The notes beneath the pieces were generated by a model, which saw only the letters and a list, made by a program, of their open reading frames with translations, searched no databases and was not told the DNA's origin. The position numbers and the translations under genes were made by a program. A stretch of 64,000 bases of DNA from Bin5 sp965242905. GTDB taxonomy: Bacteria > Chloroflexota > Anaerolineae > Caldilineales > Caldilineaceae. The stretch covers positions 992,001 through 1,056,000 of the forward strand of contig CBDETM010000002.1 of NCBI GenBank assembly GCA_965242905.1, in the 5' to 3' direction. Below, in pieces: positions 27,009 through 36,060 of the stretch (the stretch's first letter is position 1; each line of letters begins with the position of its first letter).

Positions 27009-27499
27009 TGGGCCGGCAGATTCTTCACCCCGCGTTCATTCCTTTCTTTTTTCTCTTTCGCCTAATCTACATACCGGCCAGCGTGTTGAGCCATACAGGG
27101 CACGGGTCGCCGTGGTTGAATGCGGTGTTGGGCTGCGTTGTCACGCTGGGCGGGGAGTGGATGGCGCGGCGTGTGGGGGTCGACATCGCGCTGCGTGAGC
27201 GGCGACGTGCGGTTGTGGTCGTGATCCTGGCGCTGGTTACGCTTGGCTTCTTTCCGGAGGAGGCGCCGATGGGGTTGATCCTGTGGGCAGGCAGTGGCGC
27301 GGCGTGGGGGGCGGCGACGCGGGGGGTTGGTTGGCGGGCGGCGTCGAACGCCAAGGTTTTCGCGGCCGGGACGGTGGGAGTACTGCTGGGTGCGACGGGG
27401 TTGTTTGGTCCGGGGAGCTGGCTGGGGGCGGTTGTGTTGGGGGTTGGGTTGTGGGTTGGGGGAAGAAGCGACCAGATGGAGGAGCGAGGGCATGGATAA
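27008..27499 (+). CDS. Small integral membrane protein of unknown function
   Basis: A 163-residue protein with about four hydrophobic helices (FFFLFRLIYIPASVL; AVLGCVVTLGGEWMA; VVVVILALVTLGFF; VFAAGTVGVLLGATGLF) and a charged Arg-rich stretch between the second and third. The ATG overlaps the PyrD-like stop as TGATG. The frame is open further upstream, but only within the previous gene. I do not recognise the family. Confidence 0.65.
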   Translation: MGRQILHPAFIPFFFLFRLIYIPASVLSHTGHGSPWLNAVLGCVVTLGGEWMARRVGVDIALRERRRAVVVVILALVTLGFFPEEAPMGLILWAGSGAAWGAATRGVGWRAASNAKVFAAGTVGVLLGATGLFGPGSWLGAVVLGVGLWVGGRSDQMEERGHG

Positions 27500-27707
27500 G
27501 AGAGAGCAGACGGCTGGCGAGCGAGCGGACCGGACAAGGGAACAGCGAAGAGCAGCGTGGAAGAAGTGGCTGAAGGAGAGTGAACGGCTCAATCAGTCGA
27601 TACTGGCCGGGACGAAGGGCAAACCTATGGACCTTGATCTGGCGCTCAAGGCCGCGCGTGCGGACCTGGAAGCGAGGGATGCAAGAGTATATGGAGGCGA
27701 CGGGTGA
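27492..27707 (+). CDS. Small charged protein, 71 residues, unknown
   Basis: It begins MDKREQTAGERADRTREQ and is highly charged and helical. It overlaps the membrane protein gene by 8 nt and the next start by 4 nt (GTGA). The two tight junctions argue that it is real and translated. Function unknown. Confidence 0.55.
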   Translation: MDKREQTAGERADRTREQRRAAWKKWLKESERLNQSILAGTKGKPMDLDLALKAARADLEARDARVYGGDG

Positions 27708-28006
27708 CCGGAATATGGACCAACAGAGGGGATGGGTGGGAGTTGGACGCGCCACAGGCGTTCCAGGATGAAGCTTCACTGCACCGCCTCATCCAGCGGA
27801 AAGATGAACGGTATGCCGGGAAGCTAAAGATCGCGAACAAGAAAGTCAACTCCTCATTGATTTTATCCGACAGAAAACAGCAGTATTCCATTCAGATTCG
27901 GCAAGAACGTAGTCTCTTGGATGTCGAAGGTCAGGGCTTGCAGTACGCGACCAAGGACGCGTCGCCGAACACCTCCTCGACCAGGGTGGCGACGTCCGGG
28001 TCATAG
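27704..28006 (+). pseudogene. Truncated 5' end of a gene cut at the LRR locus
   Basis: The frame begins with a GTG coupled to the previous stop (GTGA). The first 30 or so codons look like the conserved start of a longer protein (WELDAPQAFQDEASLHRLIQ). From about 27795 composition changes to a more AT-rich, Lys/Gln/Ser-rich stretch, and the frame then runs antisense into the 3' end of the LRR gene. I read this as the 5' remnant of an operon's last gene, broken when the LRR region arrived. The family is uncertain. Confidence 0.45.
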
Positions 28007-31000
28007 TCGTTAAGCGTCGAGTAACTCGCCGATAGCGAGGCAGGCATGGTTTCCCAGAACCAGAATCTGACCGCCTCAGCCCAGTACTCTCTGTAATTCG
28101 TTGCCGCGTAGAGACCCTGCCAGCGCCCCGCGTTCCTTGCGGCCTGGTAAAGGGCCTCGAGCCGCGTATTGAACGCCTCACCCCCGGATCGCTCATCAAT
28201 TACGTAATGGATCATGTGAGCAAACTCGTGGACAAGTGTGCCACAGTTTGCGTCTTCTTCCGGCACGCCTGCCAGGAACAGATTTCCTGCCTTATGAACG
28301 TATCCGAGTGGAAGGCTCGTGAGGAACCAGAGTTCGGGCAGTTGGGTGATTCCACCGCCCTCGGCATTGTCCGGGTATATGGCGATCCGAGCGCTGTTGG
28401 CGGCCAGGTCGGTAAGCAGGTCGGATTTCGCTGAGAGCATGCTGGTAATGACGTCGCGCGCCTGAACCATTTTTTCATCAGACACTTCAGAGGGGGCGAC
28501 CACGACCACGCCGCTGACGTCCAGATATTTCTGATAGAAGAGGTCAAGTTCGAGGGAGAGAGGCGGTGGTGGAAACTGGAGGGTGACGACGGCCGCGTAG
28601 ACCCGATCGGACCAGGCGCCGCGCACGTTGTTGGCGTTGCGGGCGCGGACCTGGTAGTAGTAGTTGCGGCCGTCGGTCTGTCCTGTATGGGTGTAAGTTG
28701 TCGTGGTGATGACGCCGCCAATGGAACCCCACTGGCGGTCGAGGCTGTCCCACGCCCGCAGCTCGTAACTTGCAGCGTTCGACACTGCATCCCAAGTGAG
28801 CGTAATCTGGTTGCCGCTGACGGACGGCGTCAGGTTTTGCGGCACAGCGGGGGCCAACGTGGTTTCGGCGTTCGTGCATGTGGGCAGATTGAGACGATTG
28901 AGGTGAGCAGAAACGGAAGTATTTGAGTGGGACAGGGTTGCACCCGATGGCAGGCAGAGACTATTGCCAGTGAGGTTCAGACTGGTAAGGTTGGTCAGAA
29001 CGCTGAAGTCCGGGACCGGACCAGTCAACTGGTTGTCATTGAGCAGCAGCCACCTCAGGTCAGTGAGATGGTGCAGATCGAGGATGGGTCCGGTCAGCCG
29101 GTTTGAACTGAGGTCCAGGTTTGTCAGATTCGTGAGGAGGCTCAGGTCAGGGAACGGTCCGGTAAGCTGGTTGTCACTGAGGTCGAGCCTCGCCAGGCTG
29201 GTCAGGGCGGCCAAATCGGGGATTTCTCCGCTTAGCCGGTTATCATCAAGGCTGAGATACTGCAGCTTGTTGAGAGCACTGAGGTCGGAGATGTTTCCTG
29301 TCAGCTGGTTGGAGCCGAGGTTGAGATGCAGCAGGTTTGTAAGGGCGCTCAGATCAGGGAAGGCGCCTGTCAACTGATTTGAATTCAGACTGAGCTTGGA
29401 GAGGCTTGTAAGCGTGCTCAGATCGGGAAACGCACCGGACAACTGGTTGCCGGCCAGGTCAAGCTCCTTCAGTTTGGGGTGAGGGCTCAGATCCGGGATC
29501 TGTCCGGTCAGCTGACTGGAGCCGAGATCGAGGACGACGAGGTTCGTGAGGGCGCTAATGTCGGTGATGGAGCCGGTATAGCTGTTGCGGCCGAGATAGA
29601 CGATTCTCAGTTTGGTGAGGGCGCTCAAATCGGGAAACTGTCCGGTCAACTGTGTATTGCTGATGGAGAGCCTCGTCAAATTGGTGAGGACGCTCAGATC
29701 AGGGAATGGCCCGGTCAGCTGGTTGCCACTGAGACTCAGACTTACCAGGTTGGTGAGGGCGCTCAGATCAGGGACGGACCCCGTAAACTGGTTGAATTCC
29801 AGGACGAGTATCTGCAGCTTAGTGAGGGCGCTGAGGTCGGGGATCTGTCCGCTCAGCTTATTGCCGGCGAGGAAGACATTTGTCAGGTTGGTGAGGGCGC
29901 TCAGGTCAGGGAGTGTCCCATTCAGTTGATTGTGCCCGAGAGACAGCCGCGTGACGTGACCGTAGCTGTTGGTGAAGACCCCGTACCAAGTACCGATCGG
30001 CTCGTCGGTCAGCCAGTTGTTGTTGCGCTTCCAGTTGGCGCCGTCGGTTGCGTTGTAGAGGGCGACAAGAGCAGCCCTCTGTTCGGGCCCGGCGACCGTG
30101 CAGGACGGCAGGCTGAGGCCCTTCAGGTATGACTCCACATCGCTGTTAGGATGGGATACGCTCGTTCCATCAGGCAGGCACAGTTGCGTTCCGCCGATGG
30201 AAAGGGTTGTCAGTTTCGTTAGATAGCTGAGATCTGGCAGCGGCCCAGAAAGACCGTTGTTGCTCAGGTAAAGTTTTGACAGGTTGGTGAGAGCGCTCAG
30301 ATCGGGAAAGGGACCGGTTAACTGGTTGCTGCTGAGGTGAAGTACGGTCAGGTTGGAGAGAGCGCTCAGGTCCGGGATGGCGCCGGTCAGCTGGATATTG
30401 CTGAGAACCAAGCTGTTCAGGTTGGTGAGTGCACTCAGATCTGGAAAGGGCCCGGGAAACCGATTGTAACTGAGGTTGAGGGTTCTCAGGTTGGTGAGGG
30501 CGCTCAGATCGGGAAACGGCTCGGCAAACTGGTTGGCGGCGATACTCAAGGACGTCAGTTTGGTGAGGGCGTTCAGGTCGGGGAAATCCCCGGAAAAATT
30601 GTTGTTGTCGAGACTCAGGATTCTCAGATTGGTGAGTGCGCTCAGATCCGGAATCTGCCCGTTCAGGTCGTTGTACTTCAGGGACAGAATCGAAAGGTTT
30701 GTGAGGGCACTCAGATCAGGCATGGTCCCGCTCAGATCATTGAAACCGAAGCTCAGAAAATCCAGGTTAGTGAGGGCACTCAGATCAGGTATCGTCCCGT
30801 TCAGCTCGTTGTAACTGAGGTCCAGGCGTTCCAGATAGGAGAGTGCGCCCAAGTTCGGGATCGGACCATTCAGTTCGTTTCTATCGAGATCCAGGCGCGT
30901 TACGTTTCCATTTGCATCGGTTGAGACGCCGTACCAGGTGGAGAGCGGTTCGTTGGTCAGCCAGTTGTCGTTGTGGGTCCAGTTGGCGCCGTCGGTTGCG

Positions 31001-34000
31001 TTGTAGAGGGCGACGAGGGCGGCCCTTTCGCTGGCCGTGTCCGGGGTCTGGGAGCTTGTGCAGGCGGACAGATTGAGACTGCGCAGATGAGCGGCGACGA
31101 CGGTGATCAAGGTAGACAGGTCTGTGCTGTCCGGAAGGCACAGATTATTGCTGCTCAGATCCAGGTTGGTCAGGCTGGTCAGAGCGCTGAGATCGGGGAC
31201 CGCCCCTTCCAGCTGGTTGTGACTGAGATTCAAGGTCGTGAGGTTGGTGAGCGAACCCAGGGCCGGAATCTCTCCGGTCAAGTCGTTCGACCTGAGGTCC
31301 AGACTGGTCAGGTTGGTCAGAGCACTCAGATCCGGGATCGTTCCTGACAGAAGGCCGGAGCCGAGGTCAAGGGTCGTCAGTTTGGTGAGAGCGCTCAGGT
31401 CCGGAATCGAACCGGACAGTTGATTTGTATCGAGGTCGAGGGCCGTCAGTTCGGTGAGCGCGCTCAGATCCGGAATCGTTCCTATGAGATTGTTGCCGGG
31501 AAGGCGCAGTTGGGTCACACGCCCGTCACTGTCCGTGGTTACGCCGTACCAGTTGCCAACCGGCTCGGCGGTCAGCCAGTTGGCGTTCTGCGTCCAGTTG
31601 GCGCCGGCGGTTGCATTGTAAAGGTCGACCAGGGCGGCCCTATCGGAGTAGCCCGCACAGGACGGCAGATTGAGCTTGCGCAGATGCGCGGACACGGCTG
31701 CATGCAACGATGCCAGGTCCGCCCCTGTTGGCAGACACAGCTGATTGTCTGCCAGAGAGAGCATTGTCAGTCTGTTCAGTCCGCTCAGATCTGGGACCGG
31801 ACCGTTAAGCTTGTTGCGGCTGAGGTCCAGGCTTTCCAGGTGGGTAAGCGCGGTCACGGCGCGGATCTCCCCACTCAACTGGTTGTCGCTGAGGTCCAGG
31901 TGCATCAGGTTGGTGAGTGTACTCAGCGCCTGAATCCCACCACTTACCTGGTTGGCAGCGAGGTACAGATGGACCAAGCTGGTGGAGGCATTCAGATCCT
32001 GAATTGACCCGGTCAGCTGGTTGTCACTGAGATCGAGCCACCACAGGCCGGAGAGAGCACTCAAGTCCGGCAGTGGTCCGGTCAGCCGGTTGGTGCTGAA
32101 ATCCAACCGCGACAGTCTGGTGAAGGAACTCAAATCCGGGATCTGTCCGGTCAACTGATTGGACCCAAGGTACAGGCTCATCAGGCCGGTGGGGACCTGT
32201 AACGCGGAGAGCTGGCCGGCCAGCTTGTTTTCTCTGAGATCCACATGCGTCAGGTTGGTGAGTGAGCCCATGTTCGGGAGAGACCCTGAGAGTACGTTTT
32301 TCTCGAGTTCCAAGGTCGTCAGATTGGTGAGTGCGCTAAGGTCAGGTATATGCCCGGTCAGCTTGTTGTCGCGAATATCCAGTTCTGTAAGGTTGGTAAG
32401 TGAACTCAAAACCGGGACCTGTCCGCTCAACTGATTTGAACCGAGATTCAAGCTGGTCAGGTTGGTGAGGGCGCTGAGCGTCGGGATCTGTCCGCTCAGC
32501 TTATTGTTGTCGAGGTGCAGAGTTGTCAGATTGGTAAGGGAGTTCAGAGCCGGGATCGATCCGCTCAATTCGTTTGAGCCGAGATCCAGTTCTATCAAGC
32601 TGGTCAGAGCGCTCAAAGCCGGGATCTGGCCGCTCAATTTGTTGCCGCGCAGGTCCAGGGCCGTCAGTTTCGTGAGGACACTCAAATCCGAAATCTGACC
32701 GGTAAGGTTGTTATCAGGCAGACGCAGCCCATTCACTCTGCCTTCGTCGTCAGTAGAGACACCGTGCCAGGTAACGATGGGCGCATCGGTCAGCCAGTTG
32801 TCCTTGTTTGTCCATTTCGTGCCGTCGGTTGCCTGGAAGAACGCGGCCAGCGCGCCCTTCTCTTCCGGCAGGGTGGGGGCAACTGGAAGGTTTTCATTTC
32901 CGCAGTAGGTCAGTCCGATGCTTTTCAGGTGTACAGCGACGTCGTTATGCAGTGCAGACAGATTTGTGCCGACGGGCAGACAGAGGTCATTGCCCTGGAG
33001 GTTCAGGGCCGCCAGGTCGGGAAGGCCGCTCAGGTCGGGAATCGACCCCGTCAGCTTGTTGTCGTTGAGGAACAGACCCTGCAATCTGATGAGCGCGCTC
33101 AGATCTGGTATCGACCCTTCCAACTGGTTGCCACTGAGGGAAAGTCGCTCCAAGTTGGTAAGGGCGCTTAAATCGGGAATCTCTCCTTCCAACTGATTGA
33201 GGCCGAGGGCCAGGACCTGCAGACTGGTGAGCGCGCTCAGGTCCGGTATTTCCCCTTTCAACTCGTTGCCGCTGAGGGCAAGGGTCTGAATTCTGGCGAG
33301 TGCGCTCAGATCCGGAATCTCCCCGCTCAGCTTGTTGTCTCTGATAAACAGAAATCGCAAGTTGGTGAGGTCGTCAAGCTTTGGAATCTGCCCGGTCAAC
33401 TGGTTGTCGTTGAGATTAACGCTCGTAAGATTCGTAAGCGCGCTCAAGTCCGGCAATGGACCGCTCAACTGGTTGTTAAAGAGGAACACCGACGTCAGAT
33501 TTGCTAGCGTGCTGAGACCCTGGACTCCTCCGGTCAACTGATTGTCGTGGAGGGCCAGCTTCGACAGTTTGGTAAGCGCGCTCAGGTCCGGGAACGTACC
33601 GGTCAGATTGTTGTTATAGAGTTCCAGGACCGTCAGATTGGTGAGCGCGCTCAGATCAGGAATCTCCCCACTCAACCCGTTCGTTGTAAGTTCAAGCCGC
33701 TCAACACTGCCGTTTGAGTCCGTGAATACGCCGTACCATGTCGAGACCGGCTGGCTGGACAGCCAGTTGTCGCTGTGCCGCCAGTTAGGCCCGTCGGTCG
33801 CATTGTAGAGGGCGACCAGGGCAGCTCTCTCCTCAGGCACTTCGGTCTGCGGGGTCGAGGTTGCGAAGGCGTAAGGGTACGGGGACGAAGTCCACTCGCC
33901 GGCTACTCCGTTGGCGTCAACGGCGCGGATTGCGTAATGATAGGCCCTGCCGTTCACTAGTCCGCTGTGCGTGTAAGACGTCCCTCTCAATGTGCCGCCC

Positions 34001-35769
34001 ACGCTCTGCCAACCAGGGTCATAGTCCCACCAGGTCAAGAGCTCGTATGTGTCCGCACCCGTGACTGCCGTCCAGTTGAGTTCGATTGCGTTCGCCCCGA
34101 TAGCCCGCGCGGTCAGCGCCGGCGCGGGTAGCCTGCCGCCCGCTGTCGGCGTCGCCGTCGGCGTTGCCGTTGGTGTTGGCCCGGTTGGCGTCGGTGTCGG
34201 TGTCGGGGTTGGCCCTGCCGGCGTAGGCGTAAGCGTTGGCATCTCGGTTATGGTCACGTAGGGGTAGGGGTACTGCGTCCACGTACCGGCTGTGCCGTTT
34301 GCGCTAACGGCGCGGATTGCATAGTGGTAGGTCCTGCCGACCGTGAGTCCGCGATGCGTGTAGGACGTCCCTCGCAGGGTGCCGCCCACGCCCTGCCAGC
34401 CGGGGTCGGTTGCCCACCAGGTCAGAAGCTCGTATCTGTCGGCCCCCGAGACTTCAGTCCAACTGAGCTCGACGGCGTTGGTCTCGGTAGTCCGTGCAGT
34501 CAGTGCCGGCGCAGGCAGTGTACCGCCCGCTGACCGCGTCGCCGTCGGCGTTGCGGTTGAAATTGCTGTTGCTGTTGTTGTTGCTGTTGTTGTGGGTCCG
34601 GTTGGCGTCGGTGTTGGCGTTTGTGTTGGCCCGGACGGCGTCGGCGTCTGCGTAGACGTCTCCTGTACTGTCACGGTCGGGTAGGGGTACTGTGTCCACG
34701 GCCCCGGTACACCGTTTGCGTCAATGGCGCGGATCGCATAGTGGTAGGTTCTGCCGAGAGTGAGTCTGCGGTGCATGTACGATGTCCCTCGCAGGCTTGT
34801 GCCCAGGCCCTGCCAACCGGGGTCGGTTGCCCACCAGGTCAAGAGTTCGTATCTGTCTGCGCCCGAAACTTCCGTCCAACGGAGCTCGATGGCATCCGCC
34901 TCGGTCTGGCGTGCGGTCATCGCCGGCGCGGGAAGGTTACTGCTTACCGTCGGCGTTGGTGACGGCGTTGGCGTCGGTGTCAGCCTACCGATTGCAGTCT
35001 CCTGATGCAGAGCGGACCAGGGGCTCAACTTGCCGTCGGCGGCTATTGAACGGACCAGAAAGTCCAGAGTGGTACCGTCGCTAGTCCCGATAAATCCATA
35101 GTCCGTATTTGAAATAGGGCTTCCTTCAGCCTGTCGCCAGCTTCCTCCGTCGGCAAATCGCCACCAGACATCGTACGAGTCGGCGCCCGAAACCGGCTCC
35201 CAACTGAGGGTAATCCAGCCGGGGCCCTTGGTCGTGGACAGTACGGGGGCGGCCGGGCCGCCCGGGTCCCCGCCGGCTCCGGGCGCAGGCGTCTCGGTCT
35301 CACTTGTGGTCGGAGTGGGTGTCGGCGTCGGTGCCTCGGATACAGTGGCTTGCGCCAGCTGGGACCAGGGACTCACCTTGCCGTCGGCTGCTATGGAGCG
35401 GACCAGGAAGTACCAGGTCGAACCAGACGGAAGGCTGAGAAATCCGTGTGCAGTGTCTGAATGGGGGCTGGCAGATGACTCGCGCCAGGTACCGTCTGTG
35501 CCTCTCCGCGACCAGACCTCGTACATGTCGGCGCCCGCAACGGGCTCCCAACTGAGCGTTATCCAGCTATGTCCAGGAGTCGCTGTCAGCACAGGTGCGG
35601 CTGGGCCGCCCGGGTCCCCGCCTTCCCCGGGTGCAGGCGTCTCAGTCTCGGTTTGCGCACTGGTCACACCGACGCTTGGGAGGGTGAGGATTGTTAACGA
35701 CGCCAGGATGGCGACCAGTCCCAGGACGCGCGGAAAACTCACGGTCAGCAACGATTTGTTGACTGTCAT
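27931..35769 (-). CDS. Giant secreted Fn3/LRR protein with C-terminal HExxH metallopeptidase-like domain
   Basis: A 2612-residue exported protein. Signal peptide: residues 1 to about 38 (ends TSAQ). Five fibronectin-III-like domains (about 58-142, 172-258, 279-368, 418-506, 547-637) are joined by Pro/Thr linkers. Five LRR cassettes start near 646, 968, 1373, 1580 and 1896; each opens with ALVxLYNATxGxNWxxNxNWL, runs through 23-residue repeats (PDLSALTNLTxLxLxxNxLxG) and closes with a Cys-containing cap. A sixth Fn3 lies at about 2306-2400. The C-terminal domain has HEFAH at 2514-2518 and a likely third ligand Glu2565 in REYWAEAVRFWF, the gluzincin pattern seen in anthrax-lethal-factor-like peptidases. 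An adhesin or host-interaction protein is an inference. The frame opens 18 codons earlier, but the signal peptide starts at the ATG used here. Confidence 0.85.
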   Translation of the reverse strand: MTVNKSLLTVSFPRVLGLVAILASLTILTLPSVGVTSAQTETETPAPGEGGDPGGPAAPVLTATPGHSWITLSWEPVAGADMYEVWSRRGTDGTWRESSASPHSDTAHGFLSLPSGSTWYFLVRSIAADGKVSPWSQLAQATVSEAPTPTPTPTTSETETPAPGAGGDPGGPAAPVLSTTKGPGWITLSWEPVSGADSYDVWWRFADGGSWRQAEGSPISNTDYGFIGTSDGTTLDFLVRSIAADGKLSPWSALHQETAIGRLTPTPTPSPTPTVSSNLPAPAMTARQTEADAIELRWTEVSGADRYELLTWWATDPGWQGLGTSLRGTSYMHRRLTLGRTYHYAIRAIDANGVPGPWTQYPYPTVTVQETSTQTPTPSGPTQTPTPTPTGPTTTATTTATAISTATPTATRSAGGTLPAPALTARTTETNAVELSWTEVSGADRYELLTWWATDPGWQGVGGTLRGTSYTHRGLTVGRTYHYAIRAVSANGTAGTWTQYPYPYVTITEMPTLTPTPAGPTPTPTPTPTGPTPTATPTATPTAGGRLPAPALTARAIGANAIELNWTAVTGADTYELLTWWDYDPGWQSVGGTLRGTSYTHSGLVNGRAYHYAIRAVDANGVAGEWTSSPYPYAFATSTPQTEVPEERAALVALYNATDGPNWRHSDNWLSSQPVSTWYGVFTDSNGSVERLELTTNGLSGEIPDLSALTNLTVLELYNNNLTGTFPDLSALTKLSKLALHDNQLTGGVQGLSTLANLTSVFLFNNQLSGPLPDLSALTNLTSVNLNDNQLTGQIPKLDDLTNLRFLFIRDNKLSGEIPDLSALARIQTLALSGNELKGEIPDLSALTSLQVLALGLNQLEGEIPDLSALTNLERLSLSGNQLEGSIPDLSALIRLQGLFLNDNKLTGSIPDLSGLPDLAALNLQGNDLCLPVGTNLSALHNDVAVHLKSIGLTYCGNENLPVAPTLPEEKGALAAFFQATDGTKWTNKDNWLTDAPIVTWHGVSTDDEGRVNGLRLPDNNLTGQISDLSVLTKLTALDLRGNKLSGQIPALSALTSLIELDLGSNELSGSIPALNSLTNLTTLHLDNNKLSGQIPTLSALTNLTSLNLGSNQLSGQVPVLSSLTNLTELDIRDNKLTGHIPDLSALTNLTTLELEKNVLSGSLPNMGSLTNLTHVDLRENKLAGQLSALQVPTGLMSLYLGSNQLTGQIPDLSSFTRLSRLDFSTNRLTGPLPDLSALSGLWWLDLSDNQLTGSIQDLNASTSLVHLYLAANQVSGGIQALSTLTNLMHLDLSDNQLSGEIRAVTALTHLESLDLSRNKLNGPVPDLSGLNRLTMLSLADNQLCLPTGADLASLHAAVSAHLRKLNLPSCAGYSDRAALVDLYNATAGANWTQNANWLTAEPVGNWYGVTTDSDGRVTQLRLPGNNLIGTIPDLSALTELTALDLDTNQLSGSIPDLSALTKLTTLDLGSGLLSGTIPDLSALTNLTSLDLRSNDLTGEIPALGSLTNLTTLNLSHNQLEGAVPDLSALTSLTNLDLSSNNLCLPDSTDLSTLITVVAAHLRSLNLSACTSSQTPDTASERAALVALYNATDGANWTHNDNWLTNEPLSTWYGVSTDANGNVTRLDLDRNELNGPIPNLGALSYLERLDLSYNELNGTIPDLSALTNLDFLSFGFNDLSGTMPDLSALTNLSILSLKYNDLNGQIPDLSALTNLRILSLDNNNFSGDFPDLNALTKLTSLSIAANQFAEPFPDLSALTNLRTLNLSYNRFPGPFPDLSALTNLNSLVLSNIQLTGAIPDLSALSNLTVLHLSSNQLTGPFPDLSALTNLSKLYLSNNGLSGPLPDLSYLTKLTTLSIGGTQLCLPDGTSVSHPNSDVESYLKGLSLPSCTVAGPEQRAALVALYNATDGANWKRNNNWLTDEPIGTWYGVFTNSYGHVTRLSLGHNQLNGTLPDLSALTNLTNVFLAGNKLSGQIPDLSALTKLQILVLEFNQFTGSVPDLSALTNLVSLSLSGNQLTGPFPDLSVLTNLTRLSISNTQLTGQFPDLSALTKLRIVYLGRNSYTGSITDISALTNLVVLDLGSSQLTGQIPDLSPHPKLKELDLAGNQLSGAFPDLSTLTSLSKLSLNSNQLTGAFPDLSALTNLLHLNLGSNQLTGNISDLSALNKLQYLSLDDNRLSGEIPDLAALTSLARLDLSDNQLTGPFPDLSLLTNLTNLDLSSNRLTGPILDLHHLTDLRWLLLNDNQLTGPVPDFSVLTNLTSLNLTGNSLCLPSGATLSHSNTSVSAHLNRLNLPTCTNAETTLAPAVPQNLTPSVSGNQITLTWDAVSNAASYELRAWDSLDRQWGSIGGVITTTTYTHTGQTDGRNYYYQVRARNANNVRGAWSDRVYAAVVTLQFPPPPLSLELDLFYQKYLDVSGVVVVAPSEVSDEKMVQARDVITSMLSAKSDLLTDLAANSARIAIYPDNAEGGGITQLPELWFLTSLPLGYVHKAGNLFLAGVPEEDANCGTLVHEFAHMIHYVIDERSGGEAFNTRLEALYQAARNAGRWQGLYAATNYREYWAEAVRFWFWETMPASLSASYSTLNDYDPDVATLVEEVFGDASLVAYCKP
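28885..33760 (-). repeat. LRR-coding repeat array, about 69-bp period
   Basis: Dozens of imperfect 69-bp units encode 23-residue leucine-rich repeats, grouped in five cassettes separated by non-repeat caps. Repeated phrases such as GGTTGGTGAGGGCGCTCAGATC recur with scattered silent changes, so copies have both multiplied and drifted. Confidence 0.9.
34130..34245 (-). repeat. Low-complexity Pro/Thr linker coding repeat
   Basis: Tandem short units encode TPTPTPTG/PTATPTAT between the fourth and fifth Fn3-like domains. Confidence 0.8.
34535..34665 (-). repeat. Low-complexity Pro/Thr linker coding repeat
   Basis: Tandem short units encode TPTPTPTG, TTTATTTATA and related runs between the third and fourth Fn3-like domains. 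The region includes a TTGCTG/TTGTTG-type simple repeat prone to slippage. Confidence 0.8.
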
Positions 35770-36060
35770 TGGGGTAGTGTCCTGGAAAAAGTAGCCTGGC
35801 CCTCGTATTCCGGGTGGCTGCAACTATTGGCAAGAGGATGAAATTGTCTGTGCTTAGAATACCTTACAGCGAAAGGACTTTGCTGACCAAATGCCACGAA
35901 TTGTCCCAGCGCCGGGGAAGGATTGAGCCCATCATGGACTTTGAATTCAGAAGGAATCCAGTCCAGTTGGCGTCAAATCTATTGTCCTGGCAGCATTGAC
36001 GCAAGCGACCGGTCTGGCCGATACCAGTAGGCGGGAAACAATCCCGAAGGAGAGAGGCAT

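Noticed and set aside
28885..33760. Regular repeats that might be a CRISPR array
   Set aside because: The period is 69 bp, copies are imperfect and the frame encodes LRRs without stops.
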